Positions 35,556 through 45,403 of a stretch of DNA of 64,000 nt are shown one piece after another. Position numbers and translations under genes: made by a program. Positions within the stretch are counted from its first letter, which is position 1. The number at the start of each line of letters is the position of its first letter. Source of the stretch: Sambucus nigra (Eukaryota; Streptophyta; Magnoliopsida; Dipsacales; Adoxaceae); assembly GCA_949130495.1 (NCBI GenBank), contig OX422215.1, forward strand, positions 14,361,302 through 14,425,301, given 5' to 3'. The notes below the pieces were generated by a model. It worked only from the letters and a program-made list of their open reading frames with translations. It made no database searches and was not told where the DNA came from.

Positions 35556-36100
35556 GTGACCAGCTTCGGTTGGTAAAATAGCGAGAACAAATTATACTCC
35601 TTTGGTTAGGAGGCGTACACTTGCGTGATCAACTTTGGTTGGTAAAAGAGCTTGTGGACAAGATAGTTCGAAAGAACCTGATAGTTCGAGCGTGACCAGC
35701 TTCGGTTGGTAAAATAGCGAGAACAAATTATACTCCTTTGGTTAGGAGGCGTACACTTGCGTGATCAACTTCGATTGGTAAAAGAGCTTATGGACAAGAT
35801 AGTTCAAAAGAACCTGATAGTCCGAGCGTGACCAGCTTCGGTTGGTAAAATAGCGAGAACAAATTATACTCCTTTGGTTAGGAGGCGTACACTTGCGTGA
35901 TCAACTTCGGTTGGTAAAAGAGCTTGTGGACAAGATAGTTCGAAAGAACCTGATAGTTCGAGCGTGATGAACTTCAGTTGGTAAAATAGCGAGAACAAAT
36001 TATACTCCTTTGGTTAGGAGGCGTACACTTGCGTGATCAACTTCGGTTGGTAAAAGAGCTTGTGGACAAGATAGTTCGAAAGAACCTAATAGTTCAAACC
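35556..36100 (+). repeat. 136-bp tandem repeat (four units) downstream of pol
   Basis: Unit starts at 35556, 35692, 35828 and 35964 give a constant period of 136 bp. Each unit holds two half-repeats with CGGTTGGTAAAA, one followed by TAGCGAGAACAAA and one by GAGCTTGTGGACAAG. Degenerate half-repeats continue to about 36440. Tat elements often carry such arrays between pol and the 3' LTR, and some have seeded satellites. Confidence 0.88.
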
Positions 36101-36688
36101 CACGACCAACTTTGGATGGTAAAAGGGCGAGAACAACATTCTTGAAATGCCAATTTTGGCTCGTTAAGAAACAAAATATGCTCTCAAATGCCGACTTATG
36201 TTGGTCGGGAGGTAAGATTATTGCAAAAGTTCCTCGAAGAACAAAATATTCCAAACTGAACCAAGTATGGTTGGTCGGGGATAAAAACCCACTAACTGTA
36301 GTTGGTCGACGAGGAGAATTTATCGACCTTCATTTTATGAAAAAGACAAAAATTTACCAAGTATGGTTAGTAGGGTATAAACTCTCACTAATTATAATTG
36401 GTCGACGAGCACAATTTAACAACCTTGGTTGGTTGGAAAATTTTAAACATTTTTATGCTCATTACTTTATTAAGTGATCGAACAACATTTTTGATACTTG
36501 TAACTGTTGGTTGATTAACAACACAAAATTATTATCTTTTTAACAGATACATATGCACAGATGTAAAAGTGTTAGACAAGTACAAAAGAATAGCAATACA
36601 GATTTGCAAACAGAAAATGAAAGTCTTTCATTAAAATTCAAAATAAATTATAAGTTACATATGTTTGCTAACTATTACATTGAAAATC
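36101..36688. other. Degenerate repeats and convergent 3' ends
   Basis: Diverged versions of the half-repeat (GGTTGGTCGGGGATAAAA and similar) run to about 36440. Beyond that, AT-rich sequence separates the sense gag-pol end from the stop of the antisense 445-aa gene. No gene is seen here. Confidence 0.5.
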
Positions 36689-38026
36689 CTATTCTATTGG
36701 TTTTTTCCCTTCAGCCTTCGATACAGGTTCCTCGCCAGCAGGAGGATCATTTAATGTTTGGGGAGAATTAATAAAATTCAAGTCCCTCAACATTCTGACA
36801 TTCATTACTGAAGGAGTATCCAAGAGATGCTCGGGACGAGATAATTCAATCTGAGAATGAAGACTATAGTCACCAAGATATTTTGAAATTAAGCTCCGAG
36901 GAATAGCACGAGTTGGGATCCATTCCATGTCCAGTTTATAAGGCGGTACGGGAAGGTCTAGTAGCCCAGGAGCATGATAATCCCATAAATAATGGCCCTG
37001 CTCTAGCTTTAACACGCCCAGTGCGTTCAACCATCCCTGTTTATAACCTTCATTATTGGCATTTTCAAGGCGAGCATCCAAGTGACAAAGGGCTTCATTG
37101 TAGCCTGCCATCCAAAACTCACGAGGTTGTTTGTGGAATTGGAAAGTTATTCTCTCTAGTTGCTCGTGAAGGCTCCTGGCAAAAACATCTTTATTATTCA
37201 AAGCAGACTTCGTCGCAGTAAGTTGATATTCCAAAGATAGATTTTTCTTGGACATTTCAGACAAAGCACGATCTTTCGCATTTAATTGGAACGCTTGAGT
37301 TTCCAAAGTAGACTGAGTGCGAGCTTCTTCAACATTACGGCTAAGAACTCTTGATCGACTTCGAGCAGGTGGTGAACTTTTCTCCTTGACAACATTTTGA
37401 ACAGCTCTTCCTCGCCCACGATATCCTCTTCCTCTTCCCCGAGCAGTAGTAGAGATACCAGACCTTCTCAGAGTATCCAATTCTTTCCTTAATTTGGCGT
37501 TTTCAACCTCTAAGAATGAAAATCCTTCATCGGTGACCGGTACCAAGGCAGTAGAGGATGAAGCTGCAGATTCATATTGTGCCAAATTCTTCTGCAAATT
37601 GTTGTTCTCTTGTTCCAACAGCTCGGCGATCTGTCTGCAGGCCTCAACTTCACCTTTTAGGGTTCTCTCCCTGACATCGTATCCAGCAATGATCTTTTTG
37701 TGGCCTGTCTCGGAAGAAAGCTGTTGAGACCTATCCTCATACCCCTTATGCAATAGGGCAGCCGATTCATTGTGTTGGTTCTGAAGATCCTCTAAGGTAC
37801 AATGAAGCTCCTCGATCAATTCATAGTAGGCCACATTATTGGCCACAGCTCGGTCAAGTAAAGCTTTCAAGTATCGATAAGCCTCAATTGCCTCTTCTGA
37901 AGCATCATGGCCAAGGATGTCAGCAATTTCTGATACACTTAACTCTGTGTGACCAGCCTTATAGTATTCATGACATTGCTGCATCAGTTTTGTATCATTG
38001 GCAGATAGCAATTCCATCCTGGCCAT
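36689..38026 (-). CDS. Antisense 445-aa coiled-coil protein of Tat-B, unknown function
   Basis: One uninterrupted frame from ATG (38026) to stop, opposite to gag-pol. I recognise no enzyme domain. The N-terminal third is helical and Glu/Leu-rich, with heptad-like stretches (YELIEELHCTLEDLQNQ, IAELLEQENNNLQKNL), a likely coiled coil. An RGRGRGYRGRGR segment near residue 200 could bind RNA. A second helical part follows. The C-terminal third has FWMAGYNEALCHL and GYKQGWLNALGVL, resembling the GW-x-x-AL-type stretch in the neighbouring antisense gene. Such genes are known in the Tat lineage but have no established function. Lack of stops over 1.3 kb, beside a broken sense pol, is notable. Whether it is a separate gene or a further exon of the upstream gene is open. 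Confidence 0.75.
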   Translation of the reverse strand: MARMELLSANDTKLMQQCHEYYKAGHTELSVSEIADILGHDASEEAIEAYRYLKALLDRAVANNVAYYELIEELHCTLEDLQNQHNESAALLHKGYEDRSQQLSSETGHKKIIAGYDVRERTLKGEVEACRQIAELLEQENNNLQKNLAQYESAASSSTALVPVTDEGFSFLEVENAKLRKELDTLRRSGISTTARGRGRGYRGRGRAVQNVVKEKSSPPARSRSRVLSRNVEEARTQSTLETQAFQLNAKDRALSEMSKKNLSLEYQLTATKSALNNKDVFARSLHEQLERITFQFHKQPREFWMAGYNEALCHLDARLENANNEGYKQGWLNALGVLKLEQGHYLWDYHAPGLLDLPVPPYKLDMEWIPTRAIPRSLISKYLGDYSLHSQIELSRPEHLLDTPSVMNVRMLRDLNFINSPQTLNDPPAGEEPVSKAEGKKPIE

Positions 38027-38169
38027 AAACTAATGAAGAGGAGACAACAGTCAACAAAAACAAATCATCAACAACAGAGAGGAACGAAGATGTATTTTAA
38101 TCGATCATAAAAAGGTTACATTATTTGATTACAAATGATAAGGAAAGATAGAAAAGATACCGAACAACT
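38027..38169. other. Spacer between the two antisense genes
   Basis: 143 bp. No promoter can be picked with confidence. It could instead be an intron-like junction, but I see no in-frame splice pair that is needed. Confidence 0.4.
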
Positions 38170-40376
38170 TCACACATTTTCCTTGTCTCCCAAGACTTTC
38201 TCGGGAGGCTGGGACGAGGAGCTTGGTTGCTCGGTGGTAACAGCAGCTTGGTCAGCAGGAGTTGAAATTTTCTCAGGAGGAGGAAGCATGGAAGAAATGT
38301 CCTCGTTGGCAGAAGGTAGAGAGGCAGGGACTTGATCACCCATGGCCATGGAAGATTCATCAGAGATAGCCTCATCTTCTTCTTCTTCTATAATTGGTGG
38401 GGGAGGACCAGGGAGGTGTAGCTGAAATAGCTCAGAGTCGTCTTTGATCTTCAATTCCTGCAAGGCAGCTACCCAGCCATCTCGGAAGTATTTCAACTTC
38501 CCGTATTGTACTTGGGATGTCATCGCAGCAATCCCTTTGTCCCATCCTTTATCCCAGCCAGCGCTGAAGGATTTTTTAACTGCGAACTTTCTTTTCAGTT
38601 TCTCCGAGGAGAGCTTCTCAGATTGAAGATCCTCGGCAGTCTTTAACTTCGCATCCAATTCTTCTTTTTGGCGCTTGACATCTCGCAGGACGGATAACTC
38701 TTCCTCTGCCTTTTTCAGCTTATCTTCAAGCTCTCCAAAGTTCTTGAGCTTGTCGTCATATTTTTTATGCTCAGCCTCTAAACTTTTCACCTTATTCTCC
38801 AAACTCTTGGAGATCTCAGCCAACTTCACCTTCTCAGCTTCAACTATAGACAACTTTTTCTCCCAGTCAGCTTTGTCCTCATTATACTGCTGACGAGAAT
38901 CCTTCAAGGATTGGGTCAAACCCAGCAGAGCATCCTCTACCCCCGACGAGGAGCTGGAAGCTTTAATTGCTTCATCTTTCTTCACGATGTTGTTAAAACA
39001 ATTCACCAGCTAAACAAAGGAAAAAGTGACAGGTCAGTACAAAAATACAAGTATTCAAAGAAAGAAAGGAAATTCAGAGTGTGAGAAATTTACTGAAGCA
39101 AGGTGACGGGTAGCTAGGGATGTCAGCATATCCCTAGAAATCTTTTCATCAATTCCTTGGACCTCGGGTATGATCCAAGTTTTTACCGAGCTCATGGCAG
39201 AGCTCGGAGGAATGATGGTTGGAACACCAACACCACCAGCTGGTAGAGAGGAGATGGTTTCAGCCAGATTGACAGTTTTAACCAAAGTGACTGAGGACGA
39301 TTTCCTCAATCTCCTCAAAGGGACTTCAGCAATTTCAACCAAGGAAGAGCTCTTGGTCGGAGAGATAGCAGTCATGTCCACAGGAGCAACCTTCTTGCTC
39401 GGAGCCACTGGGGGCTTCTCGGTAGCTTTGGAAGGCGCAACATCCACCTTCTTAGTCCCTTTTGGGACATCAATTTTGCTTTTCTTGGCCTCAGCAGCAG
39501 AAGTAGTGTCATCAAATAGAGCAGGGGGAGCTCTTTTCCTGCCCATTCTCTGACTTAAAGGGATATGAGAATCTGAAGAAGAATCCTCTGGAGTTGAGGC
39601 TGGCTCAATAGATATAATCACAGGACGCGCAGTATAAGAAGTAGTATAACTCCTATACTGCAGCAAATATGATCCAGACCTGATGTGCTCGTCTGCAACG
39701 TTCTTATGCAAACCCCAGATAAGTTTCAGATGCTTAATATTAACCTCTGATTCTCTTGGAGTTTTTCTTTTACTATCAACTGCAAATAAATACATAATGA
39801 AATATCAGTCATACATTTTGTCAAATATGATAAAAGCATAATTTCATAAGTAAAGGAAAATGAGAATAAACCTATCCCATTGCCATATGGGGGGCATTTA
39901 GGACCCTGGTATACTGCATCTCCAACCAAGGGGGCATATTGCCAATTTTTAATAACCACCCCATGTTCAAAATAATCTCTATTTGCATCAGGGAGGTTAA
40001 CTATAAGAGCCCTATTTAAAAACCTAGTTTTTAAATAATAAACATTATCTAAAATAGCCCATCTATAGCAATACATAATCTCAGGAATCCCTATACGAGT
40101 CCCATGAGTTAGATTTAATTTATACACCCCATTAATTATTCTCCATGAGTTGGAGGCTATTTTTGCAGGAACAACGTCAAAGTACTGACAGAACTCTAAG
40201 CATAAGGGGTTTGGCGGAAAAGAAAATCCACATTCAGCAATGAATAGACTGGGGAACCAATGTCTCTCAGCCAATCGAAAATAATCTAAAGGCTCAGAAA
40301 GAACCTCCAGAGTTACCCAGGAAGGAATGGAAAAATCGGAACGAAATTTCTCAACAGATTCCACAAGATAAACCAT
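38170..40376 (-). CDS. Antisense three-exon gene of Tat-B, 676 aa, Transposase_28-like N-terminus and coiled coil
   Basis: Exon 1 is 40376-39872, exon 2 39779-39094, exon 3 39009-38170. Introns of 92 and 84 bp have GT (39871/39870; 39093/39092) and AG ends, and phases join perfectly (505 + 686 + 840 nt = 677 codons with stop). The ATG at 40376 is chosen because the frame upstream of it reads like an AT-rich leader. Exon 1 carries the conserved block WFPSLFIAECGFSFPPNPLC, then YFDVVPAKIASNSWRIINGV, typical of the plant 'putative gypsy type transposon' domain. Exon 2 is Ser/Pro/Lys-rich and probably disordered, with KRAPP- and KKSK-type basic patches. Exon 3 is a long coiled coil (residues about 400-560) followed by AGWDKGWDKG and GWVAALQEL and an acidic, Pro-rich tail. 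Function is unknown. Confidence 0.75.
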
Positions 40377-40802
40377 AGTGAATAAAATAAATACAGAAGA
40401 AAAGAATAGAATCTTACAGGAAAAAGGAAGAGCTGACAACTAGCGAAGGAAAAGATGAACGTACAAGAGAGAGAGAGAGAACAGAAAGCTTGAATACAGA
40501 AAATTGGAAAAGGTAGAAGACGGTATGGTTACCTAAGAAGTTTAAATACTTTACCTTGGGAAGCTGCGAAGGAAATGATTACAAAAAAGAAACTAATACG
40601 CCACCGGCGGATAAAAGGACAAAAATGCACGAAGATCGAAGCACTCATAAAATTCGAAAAGGCGGATTCTGCGAATTTGGAAGGAAATTCAAATATAAAG
40701 AAAAGGATCCTAAAACCTAGGAAAGTCATTTAATATCGCCATATACCGAGAAAGAATGTTTCATACTCCTCAAAGTTCTAAATATGAAACATTGGGGGCT
40801 TC
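40377..40802 (-). other. Leader/promoter region of the antisense gene and polypurine tract of Tat-B
   Basis: About 430 bp between the antisense start and the 3' LTR. On the plus strand its end (GAAACATTGGGGGCTTC, to 40802) is the polypurine tract. On the minus strand it must hold the antisense promoter or lie downstream of one in the LTR. The best TATA-like sequence (minus strand of 40691-40700) is weak. Confidence 0.45.
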
Positions 40803-41366
40803 TGTTGATACCAAAATTAATATGCTGATATGGACGAATAATATGAAGACACGTGTCAATCTACTTGGCACAATAGCAACGAGGAAGTTCATTTCACCGA
40901 CCAACTCATGTTCTCTCCGAGAAACGAGGATACACCGAGGAACTTCAGCACTCTGAGGTACTCTAGCGCTCCGAGGAACTCCTGAGCAACGAGCAACCAA
41001 GGCGGTCCGAGCTGCACCTCGGTCGTAGCATTAATTGCCAGATAATCAACAGTTCAACTATTCGTTGAATGTTTATCATCTTGACGCACACGCTGCATTA
41101 AATGTATTACCATTTCATATGTATATCATTTAATGTATCAACCCTTTCATGTACAGCCTAAGGGCTATAAATACCTTGTATCACCCTCATTCAAAGGGAC
41201 CGGAATTTCTTGAGAAAACATATAATCGAGAATTCCCAAAACACTCAGCAATAACATAACAGTGGACGTAGGCCATTCTTATAAGGCTGACCCACTTTAA
41301 AATCTTTGTCTTATTTTATTTATCTGTGATTGAATAATTAGAGCGATCTAATTTTTTACATCAACA
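40803..41366 (+). repeat. 3' LTR of Tat-B
   Basis: 564 bp, TGTTGATACC...ATCAACA. It has an 18-bp tandem segment near 40955-40975 (CTCTGAGGTACTCTAGCG) that is absent from the 5' LTR. Confidence 0.92.
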
Positions 41367-41371
41367 GCTAC
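41367..41371. repeat. Target-site duplication GCTAC (right)
   Basis: Second copy of 28889-28893; the copia relic resumes after it. Confidence 0.92.
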
Positions 41372-42140
41372 CATAATTTCTTTCATTTTCTCTACCACGA
41401 ACTATTAACACTTTAGATGTTGAGTCTCTATATATCTCCTCATCCTTCCTATAAACCTCATTATTCATTTAGGTATTAGAGATGTCAACAAATTTTATTT
41501 CCTCCTTTTCGTACGATAATATGGTATTGATATGTTCATACAAATCAGATAGCGAATTTAGCACAAATTGTTCTTTATTCTCATTGTCAATTTCAACATC
41601 AGTAATAATTTTGTTAAAATTATCCAAATCCTCAGACATACTTTTGCATACTAGAATTGAAAGAGTTTCTTTTTTAAATAAAGAAAAATTTCAATGCTCT
41701 TTTTCATGTACTTGTCCTGCAGTTGTTTCCATTATTTCTATGCTGAGGTCTCATGCATATAAGAATATTTTTTATCCTTGTCGAGATAAAGACGAATATG
41801 ACCATAATCCTTACAGTTGATTTCGTTCCAGTTACCCTCCTTCATGTCTTCTGACATATCTCAAAGAGAAATTTTCGGTTCTCGTTGGACTAGACATCCA
41901 TGACTTCACATTTCCACATTCTGCAGTTTCTTTGTCCATCGAATATTTTTACATCGAATTTTGAGGTTACCATTTTTCAAATGCTTATAGTCACAAAAAA
42001 TGTAAACAAAAAAATTCCAAATTTAGAATTTTTTCGGGGTGTGAAGTATGAATAGCATAATGAATAATACTATACATATGGTTATTTCTCCACCAATGTT
42101 TTTTTACAAATGCCTAGATCGGATGACCTTGGCTCTTATA
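41372..42140 (-). pseudogene. gag: Ty1/copia Gag relic
   Basis: Minus strand: a broken frame at about 41830-41380 reads like copia Gag, with LDNFNKIITDVEIDNE, LSDLYEHINTILSYEKEE and VRGREN, the block before the zinc knuckle. Across the Tat-B insertion it continues as RSRSKLRGR near 28880, then passes directly into the sequence before RT, so the zinc knuckle, protease and integrase are deleted. The degenerate initiator-Met-type primer site (minus strand of 42127-42144, AGTATAAGAGCCAAGG) marks its start. Confidence 0.7.
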
Positions 42141-42149
42141 CTAATTTTT

Positions 42150-42654
42150 TGTGCTAAAATGTGTCAATAAATATAGTTTGACTGTGACCCCAAATAATAA
42201 TATGATACACGCAATGTATATTGGGTAAAAAATACACACTCAAGAAGACACGAGATTTAAATGGTTTATCAATTTGGCTACGTCCACTGACAATCAAATT
42301 AATTCACTATTGCAAATGAGTTACAAAATAGGCTCTCACAAATACACTCCAAATGAAAATGTAATGTGTATTTTTCTAGACTATAGTGTATACTCCAAAT
42401 GACTCTCACTTGTTTTCTCTCTACTCTTTTCTTTTCTGCTATGTTTATTTCTGTAGATTGGTGTGTTCATACCATCTCAATGCCTCCCCTTATATACATG
42501 TTTCAGATAGACAAAAGGAGAAGACATGGATAAAAAGGTCGAGTAGAAATTGGATCAAAAGGAGCTCCATGTTGTAAGGATTCCTTTTGACAAAGCATGA
42601 GACAAAGGGAGAGAATTAAGGAGGTGGGTCTTCCATCCAGTTTCAGATTCAACA
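42150..42654 (-). repeat. Probable 5' LTR of the copia relic
   Basis: Lies beyond the degenerate primer site. On the minus strand it starts TGTTGAATCTGAAACTGG and ends TTTTAGCACA, about 505 bp, with a TATATAAGGGG box at 42488-42498. No second LTR exists because the other end is truncated at 27785, so the outer border is inferred from the TG alone. Confidence 0.5.
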
Positions 42655-44125
42655 CTATAGACACAATAAATACATATCTATTAGGACAATAAAAAATTGC
42701 TTCCTAATATATAACAATTATTATTTTAAAATATAATGTTTAAATTTGATGGACTGTAAGTAATATTGTATAAAACTATAATTTGGGGCACTCCTTATCA
42801 TATTATACCATACCCTTAGTCTTAATGCAATTGATACCGAACTTTATTGTGAAATAATCACAGATGATAATCACCCACAATCATCTCACAATATCCATAA
42901 GATTGTTTGTACATTCCTTGGCCATCTAGAACACCTCTCCTATTCTTAGTTATCTAAAGATCCAAATATTTCTATCAATCAAATAAGTGAAGTCATTTTA
43001 GTATATAGATGAAATAATATTTACATATATGTAAAAAAATAGCACTTGTTTAGTCTAAAATGAAATTTGAATTTTTAGAGAGTATACATGTGTGGAAACC
43101 AAATGACAGGTATGTTATTCTTATCAATGTTGTGTAACAATTAGGCATAACATTACATTTTTTTTAAAATAGTACGCTTGGAAAAGGATTCATGTTGGCT
43201 CTATTATTTCCATTTGATGACAGTGAGTTTATAAACAATAGAGGGAAGGAACATGAGAATGGTTTGGCTTTTGGTTGGATTTAAGCTAAAGCCAAATATT
43301 TTAAGATGTAGTTACTAAGGGAAAAAATATAAGAGGTCAAAGGTTAATGAATAAATTTTAATTGCAGGGTAAAGAAAAATAAAAATAGCGAGCGAGACGA
43401 TAATTTTGAAAAAACCTTAATATGTCCACTTGACAATTCGGGGGACCTACAACTTTAGTAATAAACTAAAGATGTGTGCTTAATACATATTTTTTAACTG
43501 TTAATCCGCTAGGGCATGTACATGATGTACCCCCGGTTTCCTATACCCTTTCCTTTTTTGTAATATGACTATTAAGTTCGAGTTCAATAAAAAATAATGA
43601 ATACTATTTGGGTTCAATGCTTATTGATAGTGTAAACAAAAATCTTGAATAATTGGAAAATTTTAAAAAATGTATTTAATATGTTTGAGCAATAGTTTTA
43701 TATATAAGACCCTATTTTTTTAGTTTGCATTAGGATCCCAAAACACTTGGGCCTCCTGTTGACATGATTAAACACTCATGGGTCATGACTCCCCAAATAA
43801 ATTTCAAATGTTAGCAAAATTAAATTAAAATTTCTCTAAATCTATAAGATTCGTGTAATCTAATACAATAAAGAAGAAAAACAACACATTATCTGTGCAC
43901 CACCAATTAAATGGTTTATTTATGCCATTTTGAGGTTCTTTATGCTAGACACTAATCCAAACTGATTATTGTTCGAGTTAATGGTGCAATTTATCTTCAG
44001 TTGAAAAAAACAATCAACCCAAATCCGCTAATTTCTTATCAGACTAGAGTTTTGTAAGAAATATCCACCATTACTTGCAAAGATCCCCTCACCACCCCCC
44101 CCCCCCCCCCCCCCCCCAAAGAAGG
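42655..44125. other. Intergenic AT-rich sequence
   Basis: No open frame of note, no LTR end and no primer site. A 23-base C run at 44095-44117 is the only distinctive feature. It may include unrecognised old repeats. Confidence 0.45.
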
Positions 44126-44350
44126 ATTTTTACCAATATGTCCCATTTGTTAAAAAAGTACTCTGATAAGCCCTATAATTTTTTTCTCCAATAGGTCTCA
44201 TTAGAAAGCATTCTTACTCTAACAGGTCCCACTAACAAACATGCAGTAAATATTTACTATATGTGAAAATAGGATCAAATCATGATTTTTTTTAATATTG
44301 ATCAATTTAGAATCGTCTTATGTAAGCATGACTTATTAGTCAAGCTCCCA
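44126..44350. mobile_element. MITE-like palindromic repeat (copy 2, diverged)
   Basis: Keeps the motif order of 17131-17360: GTCCCATTT, a TAAGCCC block, TCTCCAATAGGTC, a 14-bp palindrome AGTAAATATTTACT at 44245-44258, and AAAATAGGATC. Both palindromes are perfect although they differ in sequence, so changes on one arm are matched on the other. Confidence 0.4.
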
Positions 44351-44887
44351 AAAAATCCACTCCTTGGGATTTGTGGTATCATTTACAAATAGTGATATTG
44401 AAATATTAATATCTATAGCATCACAATATTTTGTAGAACAACTAGTTGTTGTTTATGTTAAAACTTAATTTCAAAGATGAATATATGATATATAATTGGT
44501 GGGAAAATGATTGTAGTGCTATAACTTATAGACGGGAAAGTGATTGTAGTGTTATAACCTGTAGTTTGAAAATGTAAGACAATCTCTTGATTATTTAGGT
44601 GAGTTCTAACCAATTTGACCCCATTGTTCAAAATTTAGATGACTAGGCAAAATAGGTTTCACATTTTTCTGAACCCATGTGTAGAATCATTTTGTTAAAA
44701 AAAAGGTTCAGTAAGTTCAAGTATTTGTTACTGCGAGGAATAACCGCATTGTTTCCCCAAGGTTCAAGGGACACAAGGCTTGTCGCCCTATGGTACAACA
44801 CACACACACACACACACGATATCTAGTTCCTAAGTTTTCTTATTTAAAAGTTACTATCCTTTATTCAAATTTAATATAATTAGTTTT
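44351..44887. other. Intergenic sequence with a CA microsatellite
   Basis: No gene. A (CA)n run lies at about 44797-44817. The LTR copy begins at 44888. Confidence 0.45.
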
Positions 44888-45403
44888 TGTAGGAGGGTAG
44901 TGAGACTGAGGTCTATGAATAACTAGAAAGCGTGAGGCGTGACCCACACCAATGGACGATGTGTGCAAGATTTCCAAGAACTTCTGGAGCAGCTTCTGAT
45001 GAAACCTTCTCCTTTTGGTAAAATTATAGCTCAAGCTGAAACTCCCTCCCTTCAAGAAGATGAACTTCCACAACAATAATAGTAATTTTCTTAAGAAGAG
45101 ATCCTGAGAATGATGGATGTCAGCGAGGAGTAAAAGAACAAGGCATTTAGCACTAGAGAGATAGCAAGGAGAGAATACTAGTAAGTTCTGGTGTGATTTT
45201 GATAGAGTAACAGTGCTATTACGTTTTTCTATCTCTTTTAACCTTGCCCACGGGTCCTATTTACACTTGGGCACTAGGGCTGAGTTGGCACTTTTGGATG
45301 CCAAAATTGAGAGGGTTGGTGAGGAACAGGGTCTGAAAGGTACCCTTTGTCCCTACTTGTGTGCAGAAGCCTATCCCCTCAGACAAGTTCCACCTGGTGC
45401 CAA
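44888..45403 (-). repeat. Inverted Tat-A-type LTR, innermost part
   Basis: Reverse complement of about 9560-10070. Its end (complement of TGTAGGAGGGTAGTGAG, 44888) is the exact counterpart of the Tat-A LTR end at 10070, but no primer site follows outside it. It is therefore a solo LTR or the 3' LTR of a minus-strand element extending beyond 62723. It is interrupted at 45403 by SIRE-like copy 2. Confidence 0.82.
45399..45403. repeat. Target-site duplication GCCAA (left)
   Basis: Matches 55629-55633; the intact target is readable at 9555-9562 on the opposite strand. Confidence 0.82.

Larger units (their letters stand above)
28894..41366 (+). mobile_element. Tat-B: nearly complete Tat-lineage Ty3/gypsy element with antisense genes
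   Basis: 12,473 bp with LTRs at 28894-29439 and 40803-41366, a 5-bp duplication GCTAC, a primer-binding site at 29443-29460, and a polypurine tract ending at 40802. In order: gag-protease-RT-RNase H-archaeal RNase H-integrase (29503-35411), a 136-bp tandem array (35556-36100), and two genes on the opposite strand (38026-36689 and 40376-38170). This layout, with an extra RNase H and antisense ORFs between pol and the 3' LTR, is that of Tat elements such as Grande and Retand. The polyprotein is interrupted, so this copy cannot supply its own enzymes. Confidence 0.93.

Noticed and set aside
35556..36100. Regular repeats as a CRISPR-like array
   Set aside because: Units are contiguous 136-bp tandem copies without unique spacers, in a plant retrotransposon.
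36913..37727. Plus-strand frames inside the antisense gene region
   Set aside because: They are shadows of the longer, intact minus-strand frames, with no recognisable content.
44095..44117. Long C runs (also 1379-1402, 22315-22329) as G-quadruplex regulators
   Set aside because: Plain homopolymers with no promoter relation visible; lengths may also be sequencing-dependent.
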